Notes: generated from the sequence alone by a model not told the origin. DNA of 64,000 nucleotides from Rhabdophis nuchalis (GCA_039707465.1 CM077651.1:17216019-17280018), one strand, 5' to 3'; numbered from the stretch's first letter, positions 44,418 through 56,216 are shown. Numbers and translations are program-made.

Positions 44418-45474
44418 TTTATAATTGTGACTGCACCTCCTCTGGCATGCAGAACATTTTGTAAGAGTGACAATCCCTTTCTTCCTGGTATTTTGTTACC
44501 TGTATAATTCATATTGCTATTTTTTGGCTGGGGAGGGAGTTCCTATTTACAATTGATTGAAATTGGAACTCAGTGGGAGTGACCCACCTCCGCAGTTCAA
44601 TCAGATTGGTCAGAATAAAACGAGTTATGTCTCAAAAATGAAGCATAAAGAAATAGCTTTCTATATCTCATGCTAATTCATACTAATTAATGACCCAAGA
44701 GAAAATTCAGGTGCTCTAAATGTTCACCGAGCTAAGCATTATGGCGCCCCAAGGTCCAAATTACTATGTTGAGAATTATCACAACTTTTGTAAAGCTTGC
44801 AGCTGACTTGGTCATTAATTTGTAATTATTTCCCGTTCATTTCTGTGTGGCTTTGTTAGTCTTTATTTGCCATATTTATTTATTTATTTGAGAAGAGTGT
44901 TTTTAAATAATTGTTTTGGGCTTTCATTTATTTTAAGGGTTCTAAATAGCAGAGGTGGAAATATGATTTTTTTCTCCCCCTCCTTAAGTGCTGCTGTGGT
45001 AGTACCCAGTTATACAGACACTGTTTATCTTGTCGTGATTAGCAAAGCCTTAACACATCAATTTTGGCACTTAGAAGAAAAGAAAATTGAATTTGCACTA
45101 CTGAGACCAATCACCGTGACTCTGAATTTCAGTAGGTTTAAAAAGAAAGCCTAAATGTAGGGATTCAAAAGTGTAAAAAGCAGGTGAGGAGCCTTGTAAT
45201 CTAATCTAATCTAATCTTTTTGTTGATAATAAAAATATTAAAGCACGCATACATTGTGTAATAGTGTATATTGTTTTACTGGAAATAAAATCTGATCCAG
45301 TTCTCATTCCAAGATAGGGAAAAGATGTGGAAGAACTGAATTGAAGGCAATTTGAATTTTGGTAAGGAGGTTATTTGGTAGCCAGCGACTAAAATTAAAG
45401 CAGCATATTTCTGGGGTGGCTAACAAAGGGGCCTGGAGAGTAGATGGGATTTTTAATATACTTTTTGGTGTTGG
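44418..45474. other. TE-free stretch, candidate conserved non-coding DNA at 44575-45140
   Basis: No repeat recognised. The core has several TAAT sites ('catgctaattcatac', 'ctaattaatgacc', 'cattaatttgtaattatt'). A short CTAAT pentamer run follows at 45198-45217. Enhancer function is inference. Confidence 0.32.
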
Positions 45475-45592
45475 GTAGCCATTTGTCTGAAATGGTATAG
45501 GGCTTCCAGCCTAGGCGAGGGGTTGGACTAGAAGACCTCTAAGGTCCCTTCCAACTCTGCTATTGTATTGTATTCTATTCTATTGTATTATA
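45475..45592 (+). mobile_element. CR1 LINE 3' terminus with pentamer tail
   Basis: 'agccatttgtctgaaatggt', 'gttggactagaagacctcta', 'cccttccaactctgctattg', then ATTGT/ATTCT units (45563-45592). About 118 bp. Confidence 0.93.
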
Positions 45593-46740
45593 TGTCCAGG
45601 TTCATTGCAAAATCCATTTTAATCTGTGTAAGATCATGTCTTTTACTATTCTAATTATTGTTGCCTGACACCCATAGTGGCTGGAAGGCCATGCCCTATC
45701 CTTGGAGCTGGGTAGGGAAATGCAGATTGTAGGGATCTTTGTCCCTCTCTACTTTTTAATTTAACCTATTCCAGTCTTTTGTGGCGGCTGTTAGCTGAAG
45801 GCATTTTGTGTGGGAATGGAATAGTTTGCCTTGGTGAATGGAAATTAAATATCTATTCACAGGGACCAGCTGCTTAAATAGTTTTACTTCGGGGAAGCCT
45901 TTCCTCTTTGGGGGTGAGACATTTGTTTGCTAATATGTAAGCTTTCTTATATTGAAAATGGGGTGGGGATGCTCCCAACGGTTCCTTATTGAAAATGGGC
46001 AAATAGATATTATTCATTCACATTGCTGGAAGTCTTGGATCAGACTAATAAAAAAAACATATATTCTATTTGCCATCTGCTAGTTTAAGATTTTTTTCCA
46101 ATTTGTATTAATCTTACATTTATGTGTTGTTGGTGATTATTCTGGATTTTGATGGGTTTTCCCCCCCATTTTGCTTTATTATGTATTTTAATCATTGTGT
46201 TTATTGAATTGTCTATGTATTGTTCGAAGAATTACATTGTGACTTTAGTGTGCATCAGCCACTCTGAAAATAAGATGGAGTAAAAGAAATTAATAAAATA
46301 GTTCCTTTTCTTTTTCTTTTCATTTTATTCCTGGTGATTGAAAATTGGTTATTCCTTCCTCCTGCTGAGTCTTTGAATTCCTGTCACTGGTTTGCTTTCG
46401 CTGTATTTTGTTTCAGATTTGTGTAATTTAAATATTTATCAGGTCATTGACTAGACTTGACTAATAGCAGTGGGAATATTTTTCCTAAAACAGGGCAAAA
46501 GGTACATTGTTAAAGAGGAGATAGGCCATGTTCTCCTGTAATTCAGACTTTGTTCAATGGTTTCATAATTTTTTTCCATGTTTCCTATCTCCCCAGAGAA
46601 CTCTCTGCAGTGAAATGCTAATGAAATGTCTGCTGTAAACAATGTGCACGAAAGTAATTCTCTTATTTCCCATTTTAATTGCAAGTTCAATGCAGGCATT
46701 GGTTGTTGTTGGTTTTTAGTATGCAGCTCTCTTCTTGTAC
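45593..46740. other. Unique-looking DNA; candidate conserved sequence at 46330-46690
   Basis: Includes 'gtgaaatgctaatgaaatgt' and 'gtctgctgtaaacaatg' near 46612-46645. A diverged LINE-like end is possible around 46080-46300 ('ttaataaaatag'). No exon recognised. Confidence 0.35.
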
Positions 46741-47198
46741 CCTGTTTCCCCAAAAATAAGACATATCTTGAAAATAAACCCTAGCATGTTTTAAGCATTC
46801 ACTTAATATAAGCCCTACCTCCAAAATAAGCACTACTTTAAGTGCATATGCAGCTGGCTGCCCACCCATTCTGTCTGGTTGATCGCAGTGCCGACACGAA
46901 GTGAGGAGTTGCCTCACACACCTTATACCGGCTTACCTCAGGCCTCTGCATCCAGGCCATCCAGGCCCCGACAACTGCTTTGCAGTGGCAGCACCAGCAA
47001 CCATGTGCAGCAGGAGCCCATGTGACCACCGGCCCACTTTTTCTGCTTGCTCCTGGCCACAATGGAGCAGGAGTCCATGCAACATTCCTGGTGTCATAGC
47101 CAAGAGGCGAGGCAGGTATCAGGGAAGGAATGGCCTGGCTGTGGGGGCTCTGAGATAATCCAGCATGGGGCGCATAGGGCAGTTGCACACCCTCACCT

Positions 47199-47545
47199 CA
47201 GTGATGGGTTCCTACCAGTTCGGACTGGTTCAGCTGAACTGGTAGTAGCTTGGTGACCTGGGTCACTAGAACCGGCATCGACCCAGGCTTGCCACGCCCC
47301 TGGATTGGTTCTGCCATCTTGCTTTTTGCTTCTGCGCATGCACAGAGCAATTTTAGTTGTACTGTGCATCAGTGGTGGGTTTCAAATTTTTTAGAACCTA
47401 CTTTGTAGGTGTGGCCTATTTTGTGGGCATGGCTTGGCAGTCATGTGACAGGGTTGGAGTGGCCACCTTTTAAAATGTGGTGAAACTCATTTAACAACGC
47501 TCTTGCTTAGCAACCAAAATTTTGGACTCAATTGTGATGATAAAT

Positions 47546-47617
<72 letters not shown>

Positions 47618-47874
47618 TCCTTCCTTCCTTAATTCCTTTCCTTTTCTTCCCTTCCCGTTGGGTCACTGGCAGCGGCAGGCTAGATTTACTTCCAGGTACG
47701 CCAGTGGAACCCCCTCTCCCCTCTCTAAATTTCACCAACTGGCTCTCGCGAGTAGGTGCGAGCCTGCAGAAACCCACCACTGCTGTGCATGTGTGCACAG
47801 CATGCATAAAGCGCACGCTTGTGCAGTGCATCCCTGAGTGAACCAGCAGTAGTCTCTTCTGGGGCCCACCCCTG
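47199..47874. mobile_element. hAT family B, interrupted by family A
   Basis: Left 'cagtgatgggttcctaccag', right 'ggggcccacccctg'. Degenerate duplication cctcacct / ccctacct (47191-47198, 47875-47882). Without the family A insert it is about 255 bp, similar to 59838-60079 (242 bp). Confidence 0.85.
47370..47782 (+). mobile_element. hAT family A with TTTC array, perfect TSD
   Basis: Left 'cagtggtgggtttcaaattt', right 'gaaacccaccactg'. Perfect duplication ctgtgcat (47362-47369, 47783-47790). TTTC array at about 47546-47620 (roughly 19 units), then TTCC. Inserted in the family B element at a 'tgcatgtg' site. Confidence 0.97.
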
Positions 47875-48048
47875 CCCTACCTCATGGTGGCACTGGCACC
47901 TCATGTGGCCTCCTGCTCTGCCATGAGCAAACAGAAGTGGGTCTCCCATACATGAGGAAAAATAAGACCCCCCCCCAAATAAGACCTGGTACTTATTTCA
48001 AAGCCCCAAAGAAAATAAGACCAGGTCTTATTTTCAGGGAAACACAGT

Positions 48049-48771
48049 GCCTCTTAATTTTTTATAGGTGTCCACCTGGAGTTGGTGACTTTGCCAATGT
48101 CTTGCTGAAGCCTCATGCCAGAGGCTTCCTTTGAGGCATCTGCTTAGCTTCTTTTGGGCAAAACTTGTGCTTCAGGCTTTAAATGTAGGGAAAACACTGC
48201 AGTTCATCTAAAGTTTGTATCTGACCATTCTTCATACAACTTCTGATTCGCTGACCTACACAGCAAGAACTTTTTTGTCCTTGGTCCCATCTAAACATGT
48301 TATGAAATTGTGAAATAGTCCTGCATTTTGTCTGCTCTCATTATATATGGTTTAAGTGAGCTCTGCTATATACCTGAATAAGCTAGGAAATACTTTATCG
48401 TTTTCTTTCTCCACCCCCCTACCCCAGGAAGAAGCACATTATAGCTTCAATTCATTTCATGCATTTCATTGAGGTCTATCTTGTAGTGACCCCTTGATGG
48501 CATCAGAAGCATACATTCTTAAGCATGGGAAGCTTACTGCAGAATGAGAATACTTTCTGGTAATAAAACTTGCAAAAATGGTCCTACTTAAACTGACCAG
48601 ATTCTTGTCAACCTGCAGTATTTTCAATTCCCTGAAGAATTGTGAACCGTGACTTACGTCTGGTCCATTTATGAAGGAGCAATACAGCTTATTTTTTGTC
48701 TTGATATGTTTTTATTTCTCCACTGCTGTGATATCAGGATTATGGGGTTGTTGTTTTTTTAACAAGCTAGT
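48049..48771. other. No recognised feature
   Basis: AT-rich; nothing supported. Confidence 0.4.
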
Positions 48772-49163
48772 TGTTCAGCTTCCAAATAGCATCCAAAAGT
48801 AAATCAGAGTCCAAGGAAAAGGATTCCTCAAAGTTACAATTTATTAGGAGAGCCATGGTGGCACATCTGGGAAAACCTGAAAGCTTCCAGGTATTCCCAT
48901 CCAGTTGAAAGTTCAAGATCCTGCCCCTATACCCACAAGTCCATGACATGGTCCAAACTTCCACTGCCACACTGGAAGCTTCCGCCGATTCGGTTCTGGC
49001 CAGGTGCAGAGATAAAGGATGACCATGGCTTTCTAGAAAGAATTTTGTTATGGCTACATATCCCCAACTCTGTATAATTCCCCCTCCCATTTTCCCACAA
49101 TAGAAAAATGCATAGTGTGGCAGGCCTGAGATCCAAAAGAAAAGATGGCTTGCAGGCTTGACA
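48772..49163 (-). mobile_element. Solo LTR with 5-bp target duplication
   Basis: On the minus strand it starts TGTCAAGCCTG and ends GCTGAACA. The polyadenylation signal is in 'ctcctaataaattgtaac' (minus strand, about 85 bp from the end). Perfect 5-bp duplication ctagt at 48767-48771 and 49164-49168. 392 bp. The same family is at 57749-58133. No internal retroelement sequence remains, so it arose by LTR-LTR recombination. Confidence 0.9.
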
Positions 49164-49228
49164 CTAGTTTCTTGATCTGTATGGTTTAGATATTATGAAA
49201 TGTACGCACACAAAGTCAGGTTCTTAAT

Positions 49229-49405
49229 TATTTGGATTGGGATGGGATGGGATGGGACAGAATGGAACAGAATGGAATACAACAGAATAGAACAGAACAG
49301 AATAGTTAGGAAGGGACCTTGGTGGTCTTCTAATCCAACCCTCTGCTCAAGCAGGACACTCTCCATTCAGACAAATGGCTGTCCAATCTCTTCTTTAAAA
49401 ATACT
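49229..49405 (-). mobile_element. CR1 LINE 3' terminus (antisense) with pentamer array
   Basis: Plus strand: GGGAT/GGAAC/AGAAT pentamer units (49236-49302), then 'ttaggaagggaccttggtgg', 'ctgctcaagcaggacact' and 'tgtccaatctcttctttaaa'. Clear example of a 5-bp array at the CR1 3' end. Confidence 0.93.
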
Positions 49406-50114
49406 CCTTAAACAAGCCAATTTAAAATTAGTTTGTTGAGACTATAGTTGAATGATAAATTAATAAGTCAAGAATGAAGATAGATGTTTCTTATTTCGTT
49501 TTTGCAGTTATATAACAAAAGAAGATCTGTAAGAGGGGGAAAAAAGGATAATTTCTATTTCAGATTCCCAATTCTTTCACATCTGATCCAAGGACAAAAG
49601 AAAACTGAAGATAAAATAATTCGTATGTTGGCATTTTATTCCTTAACCCTTCTGTCTTCTTAAACGTGACATTATTTGCTCTTTTTTTTCTTTGGACTCT
49701 ACCAGAAGATACATTAAATAAGGGATTTCATTAAATCACCTGGAGGAAAGAATGAAGGAAATAGCTTCTGTCTTGATGGATTTGGAAAGTGATGTTGTCC
49801 ATAAAGGACAGAGTGAAGCAGACACAGATAATGCTATGATCTTGTTTTTCTATTTGTCAGATTAAATAATGAGCAATTTAATGGTTGCACATCATATTCA
49901 GAAGTGTCCACAGGATCCAATGCTTTTACATTCAGAGACATGCAAAGGAAGCCTTTGTTTTTGTCAAAATGATGAAAGCAGTGTTGTGCCAGTCATTTTG
50001 TATATGCATGCAACAACCCAACATTGTCTTTATCATCAGGTACAATTTTCACCAAGAAAAAGTAAGGAGTGGGGAGGAGAAATGCTTTCCCTTCTTAGTT
50101 TTATGAGCTGATCA

Positions 50115-50117
<3 letters not shown>
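49406..50117. other. No recognised feature
   Basis: AT-rich. Overlapping frames at 49869-50111 have no domain. Confidence 0.4.
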
Positions 50118-50166
<49 letters not shown>

Positions 50167-50188
50167 TAGTTTTATGAGCTGATCAATA
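50095..50188. repeat. (AT)n(GT)n flanked by a 23-bp direct repeat
   Basis: 'ttagttttatgagctgatca' plus ATA occurs at 50095-50117 and 50166-50188, on both sides of the (AT)(GT) run. The array looks like an insertion that duplicated its flank, or a replication-slippage product. Confidence 0.88.
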
Positions 50189-50203
50189 AATTAAATTAGA
50201 GAG

Positions 50204-50342
50204 AGACCAGGATAGATCTATTTCGAGCTTATTAGCTCTCATCAGCTGGCCATACCCCTTACTGGGATTCAAACCGGGGCTATGTTGCATGCAAGGCAAG
50301 AAGCCTAGCACTTGAGCCAAGCCAGTTCCCCTTATTGCATCA
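50204..50342 (-). mobile_element. tRNA-derived SINE (antisense)
   Basis: Complement: A-box-like 'ctggcttggctcaagtgcta', B box 'ggtttgaatcccagtaa', then 'ggccagctgatgagagctaa'. The same family as 21857-22010. It is flanked by dinucleotide repeats on both sides, and 'ttccccttattgcat' is duplicated at 50327 and 50348. Confidence 0.8.
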
Positions 50343-50357
50343 GCTTATTCCCCTTAT

Positions 50358-50465
<108 letters not shown>

Positions 50466-50493
50466 TGAAGTGGATATATTGTTAAAAGAAATT

Positions 50494-50495
<2 letters not shown>

Positions 50496-50573
<78 letters not shown>
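50496..50573. repeat. (CA)n(TA)n array
   Basis: About 28 CA units followed by about 11 TA units. Confidence 0.98.
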
Positions 50574-51490
50574 GCAATTTTTGAGTTTCCAAATGTGGCA
50601 GGATCACAAAATAGAAAAAGCTATTGAAAATAATAATGATAATTTTAAAGGAATTTTTGCATATAACCTGATCACCCTCTAGAACACAACCCACCATGCA
50701 AGAATCATGGCAAAGAAAAGAGCATGTTTGTAGATGTGACAATTTTCAGGAAGAAAAAAGAAACTTTAAAAATGAAAAATATATAAGAATGTGATAATTA
50801 TGATAAAGTGACATGATTAGAATTTAGCTAGGATAGAAAGGAAAATTTTTAAAATAAAGAATGATATGATTAAAATCTAGAATAAGTCATAGACACTAAG
50901 AGAAGGGGGAATATTAGTGTATACAACGTCATATAATAAAATAAAATAATAAGAGAAAACATGGAATAATTGAACAATGACAGATTGCAACCTAATATAA
51001 ATGTGTATCATTATTAGAAATATATAAGTTGATTGAATGTAATAATTATGATTAACTTTATTAGGTTTATTTGTATTAGAAGGTATGTCACCCAGGTGCT
51101 ACACTATTCATGCATTGATTTGATATATGTATCTGTAAAAAATAAAAATAAAAACGTGGGGGAGAAAGAATGTTATAATTAAAGTGTGTAGATTTGGGAG
51201 AAGATCTTGCAAAGTCTTCCCTAGAACGATGCAAATATTATTGTACATATTATACAAAAATTCAAACATATCAAATTTTCCTTTTACATTTTGCAATATA
51301 AACCTAGGATTCCTTGCTAGAATTTGAATTTCCAAAGAATTCTTTGGTTGTGATTTTTTTTTTTTAGTCTGTATTGTGTTACTCTCGAATCATCAAGGTC
51401 ATTGAAATTGTCTTGAGCATCTGTTCCCCATAATGTTTGAAGAACAACTCAGCATAGAGAATAGAGGTATTCTGTGATTAAACACCAATA
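50574..51490. other. AT-rich DNA, possible L1-type 3' UTR at about 50830-51160
   Basis: The end 'gtaaaaaataaaaataaaaa' near 51135 could be a poly(A)-like tail. The rest is not diagnostic, so the L1 attribution is weak. Confidence 0.3.
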
Positions 51491-51670
51491 CAGTGGTGGG
51501 TTTCAAATTTTTTAGAACCTAATCTGTAGGTGTGGCCTATTTTGTGGGAGTGGCTTGGCAGTCATGTGACAGGGTGGGAGTGGCCACCTTTTAAAATGTG
51601 GTGAAACTCATTTAACAAAGCTCTTGCTTAGCAACCAAAATTTTGGACTCAATTGTGATGATAAATTATT

Positions 51671-51706
<36 letters not shown>

Positions 51707-51864
51707 TCCTTTCTTCCTTCCTTCCTTTCCTTTCCATTGGGTCACTTGCAGCGGCGGGCCAGATTTACTTCCAGGTACGCCAGTGGAACGCCCTCTCACT
51801 GGTTCTCTAAATTTCACCAACCGGCTCTTGCGAGTAGGTGCGAGCCTGCAGAAACCCACCACTG
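51491..51864 (+). mobile_element. hAT family A with short TTTC array, perfect TSD
   Basis: Ends 'cagtggtgggtttcaaattt' and 'gaaacccaccactg'. Perfect duplication caccaata (51483-51490, 51865-51872). TTTC array about 51669-51710 (roughly 10 units), the shortest of the family. Confidence 0.97.
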
Positions 51865-52333
51865 CACCAATACCATAGAAAATCAGGGATTGGCTAGTAG
51901 ATTAATTGCTTGGTAGATGTCCAGAAGCCTGGGGAGACACATCATAGAACCCATTCCCTCCATTTAATAAATTATTGCTCCCGATCCTTCGGTTCCTTTA
52001 AATTATTAATAGCTTTAATAATAAACTAGTAGCACTGTTTTCCTCTTCTACTATTTTCCTTACTTGTTTCTGCTTTTACAGAATCTACATTTCCCAGTAT
52101 ACACATGGGCTTTGCAATAGTTGTGTAGTGTGGTGTAAGTTGTTTTGCAAGTGTGCTTACACAGAGTAATATACACCAAAACCATTTTGTGATTATGTGA
52201 TTCATATATTTTTTAAAGTTTGAATTGTATTACTTTTTGTAGAGTTTTATAATAAGAGCAGGACACAGATTATTGTCCCTTGCTTAATTGTTAGCTCATA
52301 ATATCTTGGCAAGAGGGACAAGGAACAAATATA
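51865..52333. other. No recognised feature
   Basis: AT-rich; nothing supported. Confidence 0.4.
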
Positions 52334-53015
52334 TCCTTAGGAATCCTAGTGGACAACCATTTAAATATGAGCCAGCAGTGTGCAGCAGCTGCCAAAAAAG
52401 CCAACACAGTTCTAGGCTGCATAAACAGAGGGATAGAATCTAGATCATGTGAAGTGTTAATGCCATTGTATAGTGCCTTGGTAAGGCCACACTTGGAATA
52501 CTGCATACAGTTTTGGTCGCCACGATGTAGAAAAGACGTGGAGACTCTGGAAAGAGTGCAGAGAAGAGCAACCAAGATGATTAGGGAACTGGAGACTAAA
52601 ACATATGAAGAACGGCTGCAGGAGCTGGGTATGTCTAGTTTGATGAAGAGAAGGACCAGGGGAGACATGATAGCAGTGTTCCGATATCTCAGAGGGTGCC
52701 ACAAAGAAGAGGGAGTCAAACTATTCTCCAAGGCACCTGGGGGCAGGACAAGAAGCAATGGGTGGAAACTAATCAAGGAGAGAAGCAACTTAGAACTAAG
52801 GAGAAATTTCCTGACAGTTAGAACAATTAACCTTTGGAACAGCTTGCCTCCAGAAGTTGTGAATGCCCCAACCCTGGAAGTCTTTAAAAAGATGTTAGAT
52901 AGCCATTTGTCTGAAATGGTATAAGGTTCCTGCCCATGCAGGGGGTTGGACTAGAAGACCTACAAGGTCCCTTCCAACTCTGCTATTGTATTGTATTTTA
53001 TTGTATTGTATAACC
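52334..53015 (+). mobile_element. CR1 LINE, ORF2 C-terminus to 3' pentamer tail
   Basis: Best-preserved CR1 copy. ORF2 tail, then the 3' end 'gttggactagaagacctaca' and 'cccttccaactctgctattg', followed by ATTGT/ATTTT units to 53015. 5'-truncated near 'cctagtggacaaccat'. Confidence 0.96.
52349..52924 (+). pseudogene. CR1 ORF2 C-terminal segment, 191 open codons
   Basis: Reads '[20 protein letters not shown]', '[20 protein letters not shown]', '[13 protein letters not shown]', '[18 protein letters not shown]' and '[20 protein letters not shown]'. This is the region between the RT domain and the end of CR1 ORF2. No stop interrupts it, which suggests a fairly young copy, but the endonuclease and RT are absent. 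Confidence 0.95.
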
Positions 53016-53214
53016 ACAGACTTGCAGTCATGGTGACTATAACAGTTTTCCAAAATGTTCAGAACACCCCTATTTTTAGAAATGGACCATTTTGGTTTCA
53101 AATAGCTTTTTTCCCCCCAACAATAAGAGTGTATGCAGCATTGCATTTGCATAAGTTATTTGATGTTTTCTGTAGCAGCATTTGAATTTGAGTTTTGGTC
53201 TTTTTGACTGCAGA
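53016..53214. other. Spacer between CR1 and piggyBac remnant
   Basis: No feature. Confidence 0.4.
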
Positions 53215-53870
53215 TCTTTGTTAACATATTTCTTTTTAGAATGTCGGGGCCAAGTTTTCCACCAAAAGGAGTGTGACTTGGTGATCCAAACTTTGAATAA
53301 ACTGTTCTAAAATGGTATAGAGAAGCAGAGAGAGATCTGAGTGAAGTGGAATCCGATTGTGCTGAAAATTTTGTAATGGATGATGAAGAGCCTACTGCCG
53401 CCACCGATTCTGACATCAGCGATGATGAAGCGCCCAATTAATTGATCACTAGGTGCAATCTATGTCATACAATCATTTATACGGCAAGAACAAATTCAAA
53501 TGGTCTTCTGCACCTTTTGGAAGCAAGAGATCCATAATCGCTAGTCAAAATATTGTTATGCAATTACCTGGACTATGGCCAGCAGCTAGAAATCTAGGAA
53601 ATTCACCTACTTCTCTAGATATTTGGAAATTATTATTTCTAAAGAAATTATTAATGCCATTATTCAGTGGACCAATGTAAAAATTAGAAAAAAAAGATTG
53701 AAGTTCAAGGATAAAGAAACAAAAAGTGACCTGCCCGATGTGGATTTGATAGATATATTTCAATACTTTTTTTGATTATTGCTCTATACATCAATGTTAG
53801 ATCCAACCATGAAAGCATCAAATGTTTTTTTGCTACTGTGGTCACTATGACCTCATGTTTGTAACAGTGT
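53215..53870 (+). pseudogene. Decayed piggyBac-type transposase
   Basis: In three frames: an acidic N-terminal segment ('FVMDDEEPTAATDSDISDDE', about 53372-53431) ending in a stop; then 'YGKNKFKWSSAPFGSKRS' (about 53477-53530), with 'SQNIVMQLPGLWPAARN' and 'PTSLDIWKLLF' (53541-53640); after a frameshift, 'EIINAIIQWTNVKIRKKRLK' and 'DLPDVDLIDIFQY' (53646-53766). Order and motifs fit the region before the catalytic core in piggyBac transposases. The catalytic aspartates lie outside the remnant. No terminal repeats or TTAA flanks found. Confidence 0.72.
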
Positions 53871-54284
53871 AGCTGAAATAGTACATCTGTGGTTATGGGT
53901 TAAGTATGTACTGTACGTGAATTAATATGTTGGGAGAGAAAAAATGGTTTATTGTCATGTATGAGAAAGAATCAAGAATGAAGATGATTTTTTTTTTTTA
54001 AAAGGTGGCAGATTATTTGACGCAATGGGATAACATTATACATCACTTACTTGGCCAAATATTAATTATTTTAGGTCTGCTTAGTAGCATGAACATATCC
54101 CTGTAATATATTATTTCTCTCTCAATATTGACACATTTCAAATGTGAGAAATTCAACTCCCAGGATTCTGAATAATGTCCATGATAGATGGAGAATTTTA
54201 AATCCACAGATATAGACATTGGAAAATGCTGTTACATTTTTCATAAGTAAATGCAAATCTTTGGTGGAACATGTTCAACTATGG
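53871..54284. other. No recognised feature
   Basis: AT-rich; nothing supported. Confidence 0.4.
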
Positions 54285-54478
54285 CAGTGCTTCTCAATTA
54301 ATTTCTGTCATGCCCCCCTAGGAAGAAGAAAACATTTCGCGCCCCCCGCGCGACTGTAAATAGTATCATTTGTCTATAAAATTGTTATAAGTACACCTCT
54401 GCCGAGGTCAAACGCGCCCCCCTTTACGGAGCCTCACGCCCCCCCTGGGGGGCCCGCCCCACTATTTGAGAAGCACTG
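54285..54478. mobile_element. GC-rich hAT MITE with perfect TSD
   Basis: 'cagtgcttctcaattaat' and 'actatttgagaagcactg' are inverted repeats. Perfect duplication aactatgg (54277-54284, 54479-54486). The interior has C-runs and 'gcgccccccgcgcg', again a small GC island. Confidence 0.95.
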
Positions 54479-54486
54479 AACTATGG

Positions 54487-55128
54487 CATCCTACATCTTG
54501 TTACAAGATGTAGGGGAGAGATGTTTTCTGACTATTAGATAAAAAGTCCTATTTGCCTGACCTTAAAACTCAGTGGCAAATTTAAAATGTGTATGTTGCA
54601 TACTGTTTATAGCATTACCCAGCTTAAACCTCATTATACCTGAGGTTTGTGACAGCAATGTACTGTAGATAAACACATGGCAGAGGTTCACCTGAGGAGA
54701 TACAGGAGGAAGAGTGGAGGGGAACAGTCGAGGAGATAGAAAGACTACTGACAAATTGCTGCTCCTGGCTGTTTCCCGACTCTTACTGATTTCCCATTGG
54801 GTGTGAAAACAGCATTGAACATTGGTGACCTACTTGAGGCAACTTCAGTGGCTATATAAGGAAGCCAGCTCCCAAGAGAATAGCCAAAGAAGTATTTGGC
54901 ATGGGAAGCATAATTTTTCTTGTGGCTCTTGTCTGATGTTCAGAGGAATATAAAGGCCGAAATGGAACTATTCTTGTAACATGCAAAGAATGTGTGATGT
55001 TTGTTTTCTTCTCTGTAGTATTTCTTTTTGGGTTCTTTTGAGAAATGGTACAAACCACCAAAAAGCAAAGTATTATCTTCCCCATGCTACCTGGAAAGCT
55101 TTTATTACACAAAACATATAACAAACTA
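54487..55128. other. No recognised feature
   Basis: Possible cryptic frames on minus (54563-54754 and 54852-55124) have no domain. Confidence 0.4.
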
Positions 55129-55600
55129 GGCTCGGGGCCTAGTTACATGCGAGACCATCTCCTGCCCCATACATCCCTCCAACCGATCCACTCCCATAGA
55201 GAGGGTCTTCTCCGGGTGCCGTCGGCCGGGCAATGCCGGTTGGCGACACCCAGGGGAAGGGCCTTCTCTGTGGCGGGCCAACCCTCTGGAACGACCTGCC
55301 CCCTGAACTCCGCACTACCATGGACCTCCGCCTTTTCCGCCGGTGTCTCAAAACACATTTATTCCAACAAGCTGGCCTAGCATAACCACCCCGATTTGGA
55401 CTTTTTATTAGCTGTAAATTTTAAGCAGAGGATTTTAAAATGTTTTTGGCACGGGGTAACTTAGTTTAATAGGGTTTTAGTAATGGTGTATTTATGTATG
55501 TATGGTTTTTAATTTTCCTGTGCGCCGCCCTGGGTCCTTTTGTAGGAGAAGGGTGGGGTATAAATTTAATAAAATAAAATAAAATAAATAAATTAACACT
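55129..55600 (+). mobile_element. L2-like LINE 3' end, sense, frameshifted
   Basis: 'GPSYMRDHLLPHTSLQPIHS', 'HREGLLRVPSAGQCRLATP' and 'GRAFSVAG', after which the frame is lost by an indel at about 55277. UTR 'ggcacggggtaacttagttt' and end 'gaagggtggggtataaattt', with an AAAAT tail to 55600. Confidence 0.92.
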
Positions 55601-55616
55601 TACTACATTATCACAT

Positions 55617-55623
55617 CTATCAC

Positions 55624-55702
<79 letters not shown>

Positions 55703-55755
55703 CATCCATCCATCCATCCATCCATCCATCCATCCATCTAGCCATCCATCCATTC
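55617..55755. repeat. (TCTA)n then (TCCA)n array (GATA repeat)
   Basis: About 21 TCTA units (complement TAGA/GATA) and 13 TCCA units. GATA/GACA repeats are abundant in snakes (Bkm-type). Confidence 0.97.
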
Positions 55756-56216
55756 CCTCATCTATCAATTCCATCTGTACCAATATTTATGTCTGCATCT
55801 AAGTTCTGAATAAACCCTTTTATTTTTAGGACCCTTTTGTCCTGGGAAATCCTTCGTTGCTGTGTTATAACGAAGTCTTTAGCCCCCATTTAGCCACCTT
55901 CAAATTAGTCAGGTTTTGGTGTTTTGAACTGCTGTTCTGAACAGCTGCCAAAGAGTTAGTTTTGTACAGTGTCTGGGTGGGCTGTAGATTCTCAAAAGGA
56001 GTGGTGCACCTGTTGGGCTTAACGTGCTCATTTCATGTTGTGTTTTCTTTTTCTTCCATTATCAATAAACTGCACTTTATGTTAATAACAACTCCATCCC
56101 TCAGCTACAAAGTACTCCCCTATTCAGCTACAAATTACCTCCTATCACACAATCTTTGCCCATTAGACACTCCCATAGGTGCTAATGGAAAATGAACTGT
56201 GACCCCTAATCTACAG
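55756..56216. other. No gene; possible LTR U5-like end at about 55795-55870
   Basis: 'gttctgaataaacccttttat' resembles a polyadenylation site with U5-like follow-on, but no boundaries are visible. Confidence 0.3.

Larger units (their letters stand above)
46741..48048. mobile_element. MITE hosting two nested hAT elements
   Basis: Inverted terminal sequences 'ctgtttccccaaaaataaga' (46742) and '..gtcttattttcagggaaacaca' (about 48025-48046). Inner blocks 'ccccaaataagacctggtac' and 'aataagcactactttaagtg'. Mariner- or similar class; no clear TA or 8-bp duplication. Its body is interrupted by an hAT element at 47199-47874. The GC-rich part 46850-47190 is internal sequence. Confidence 0.75.
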
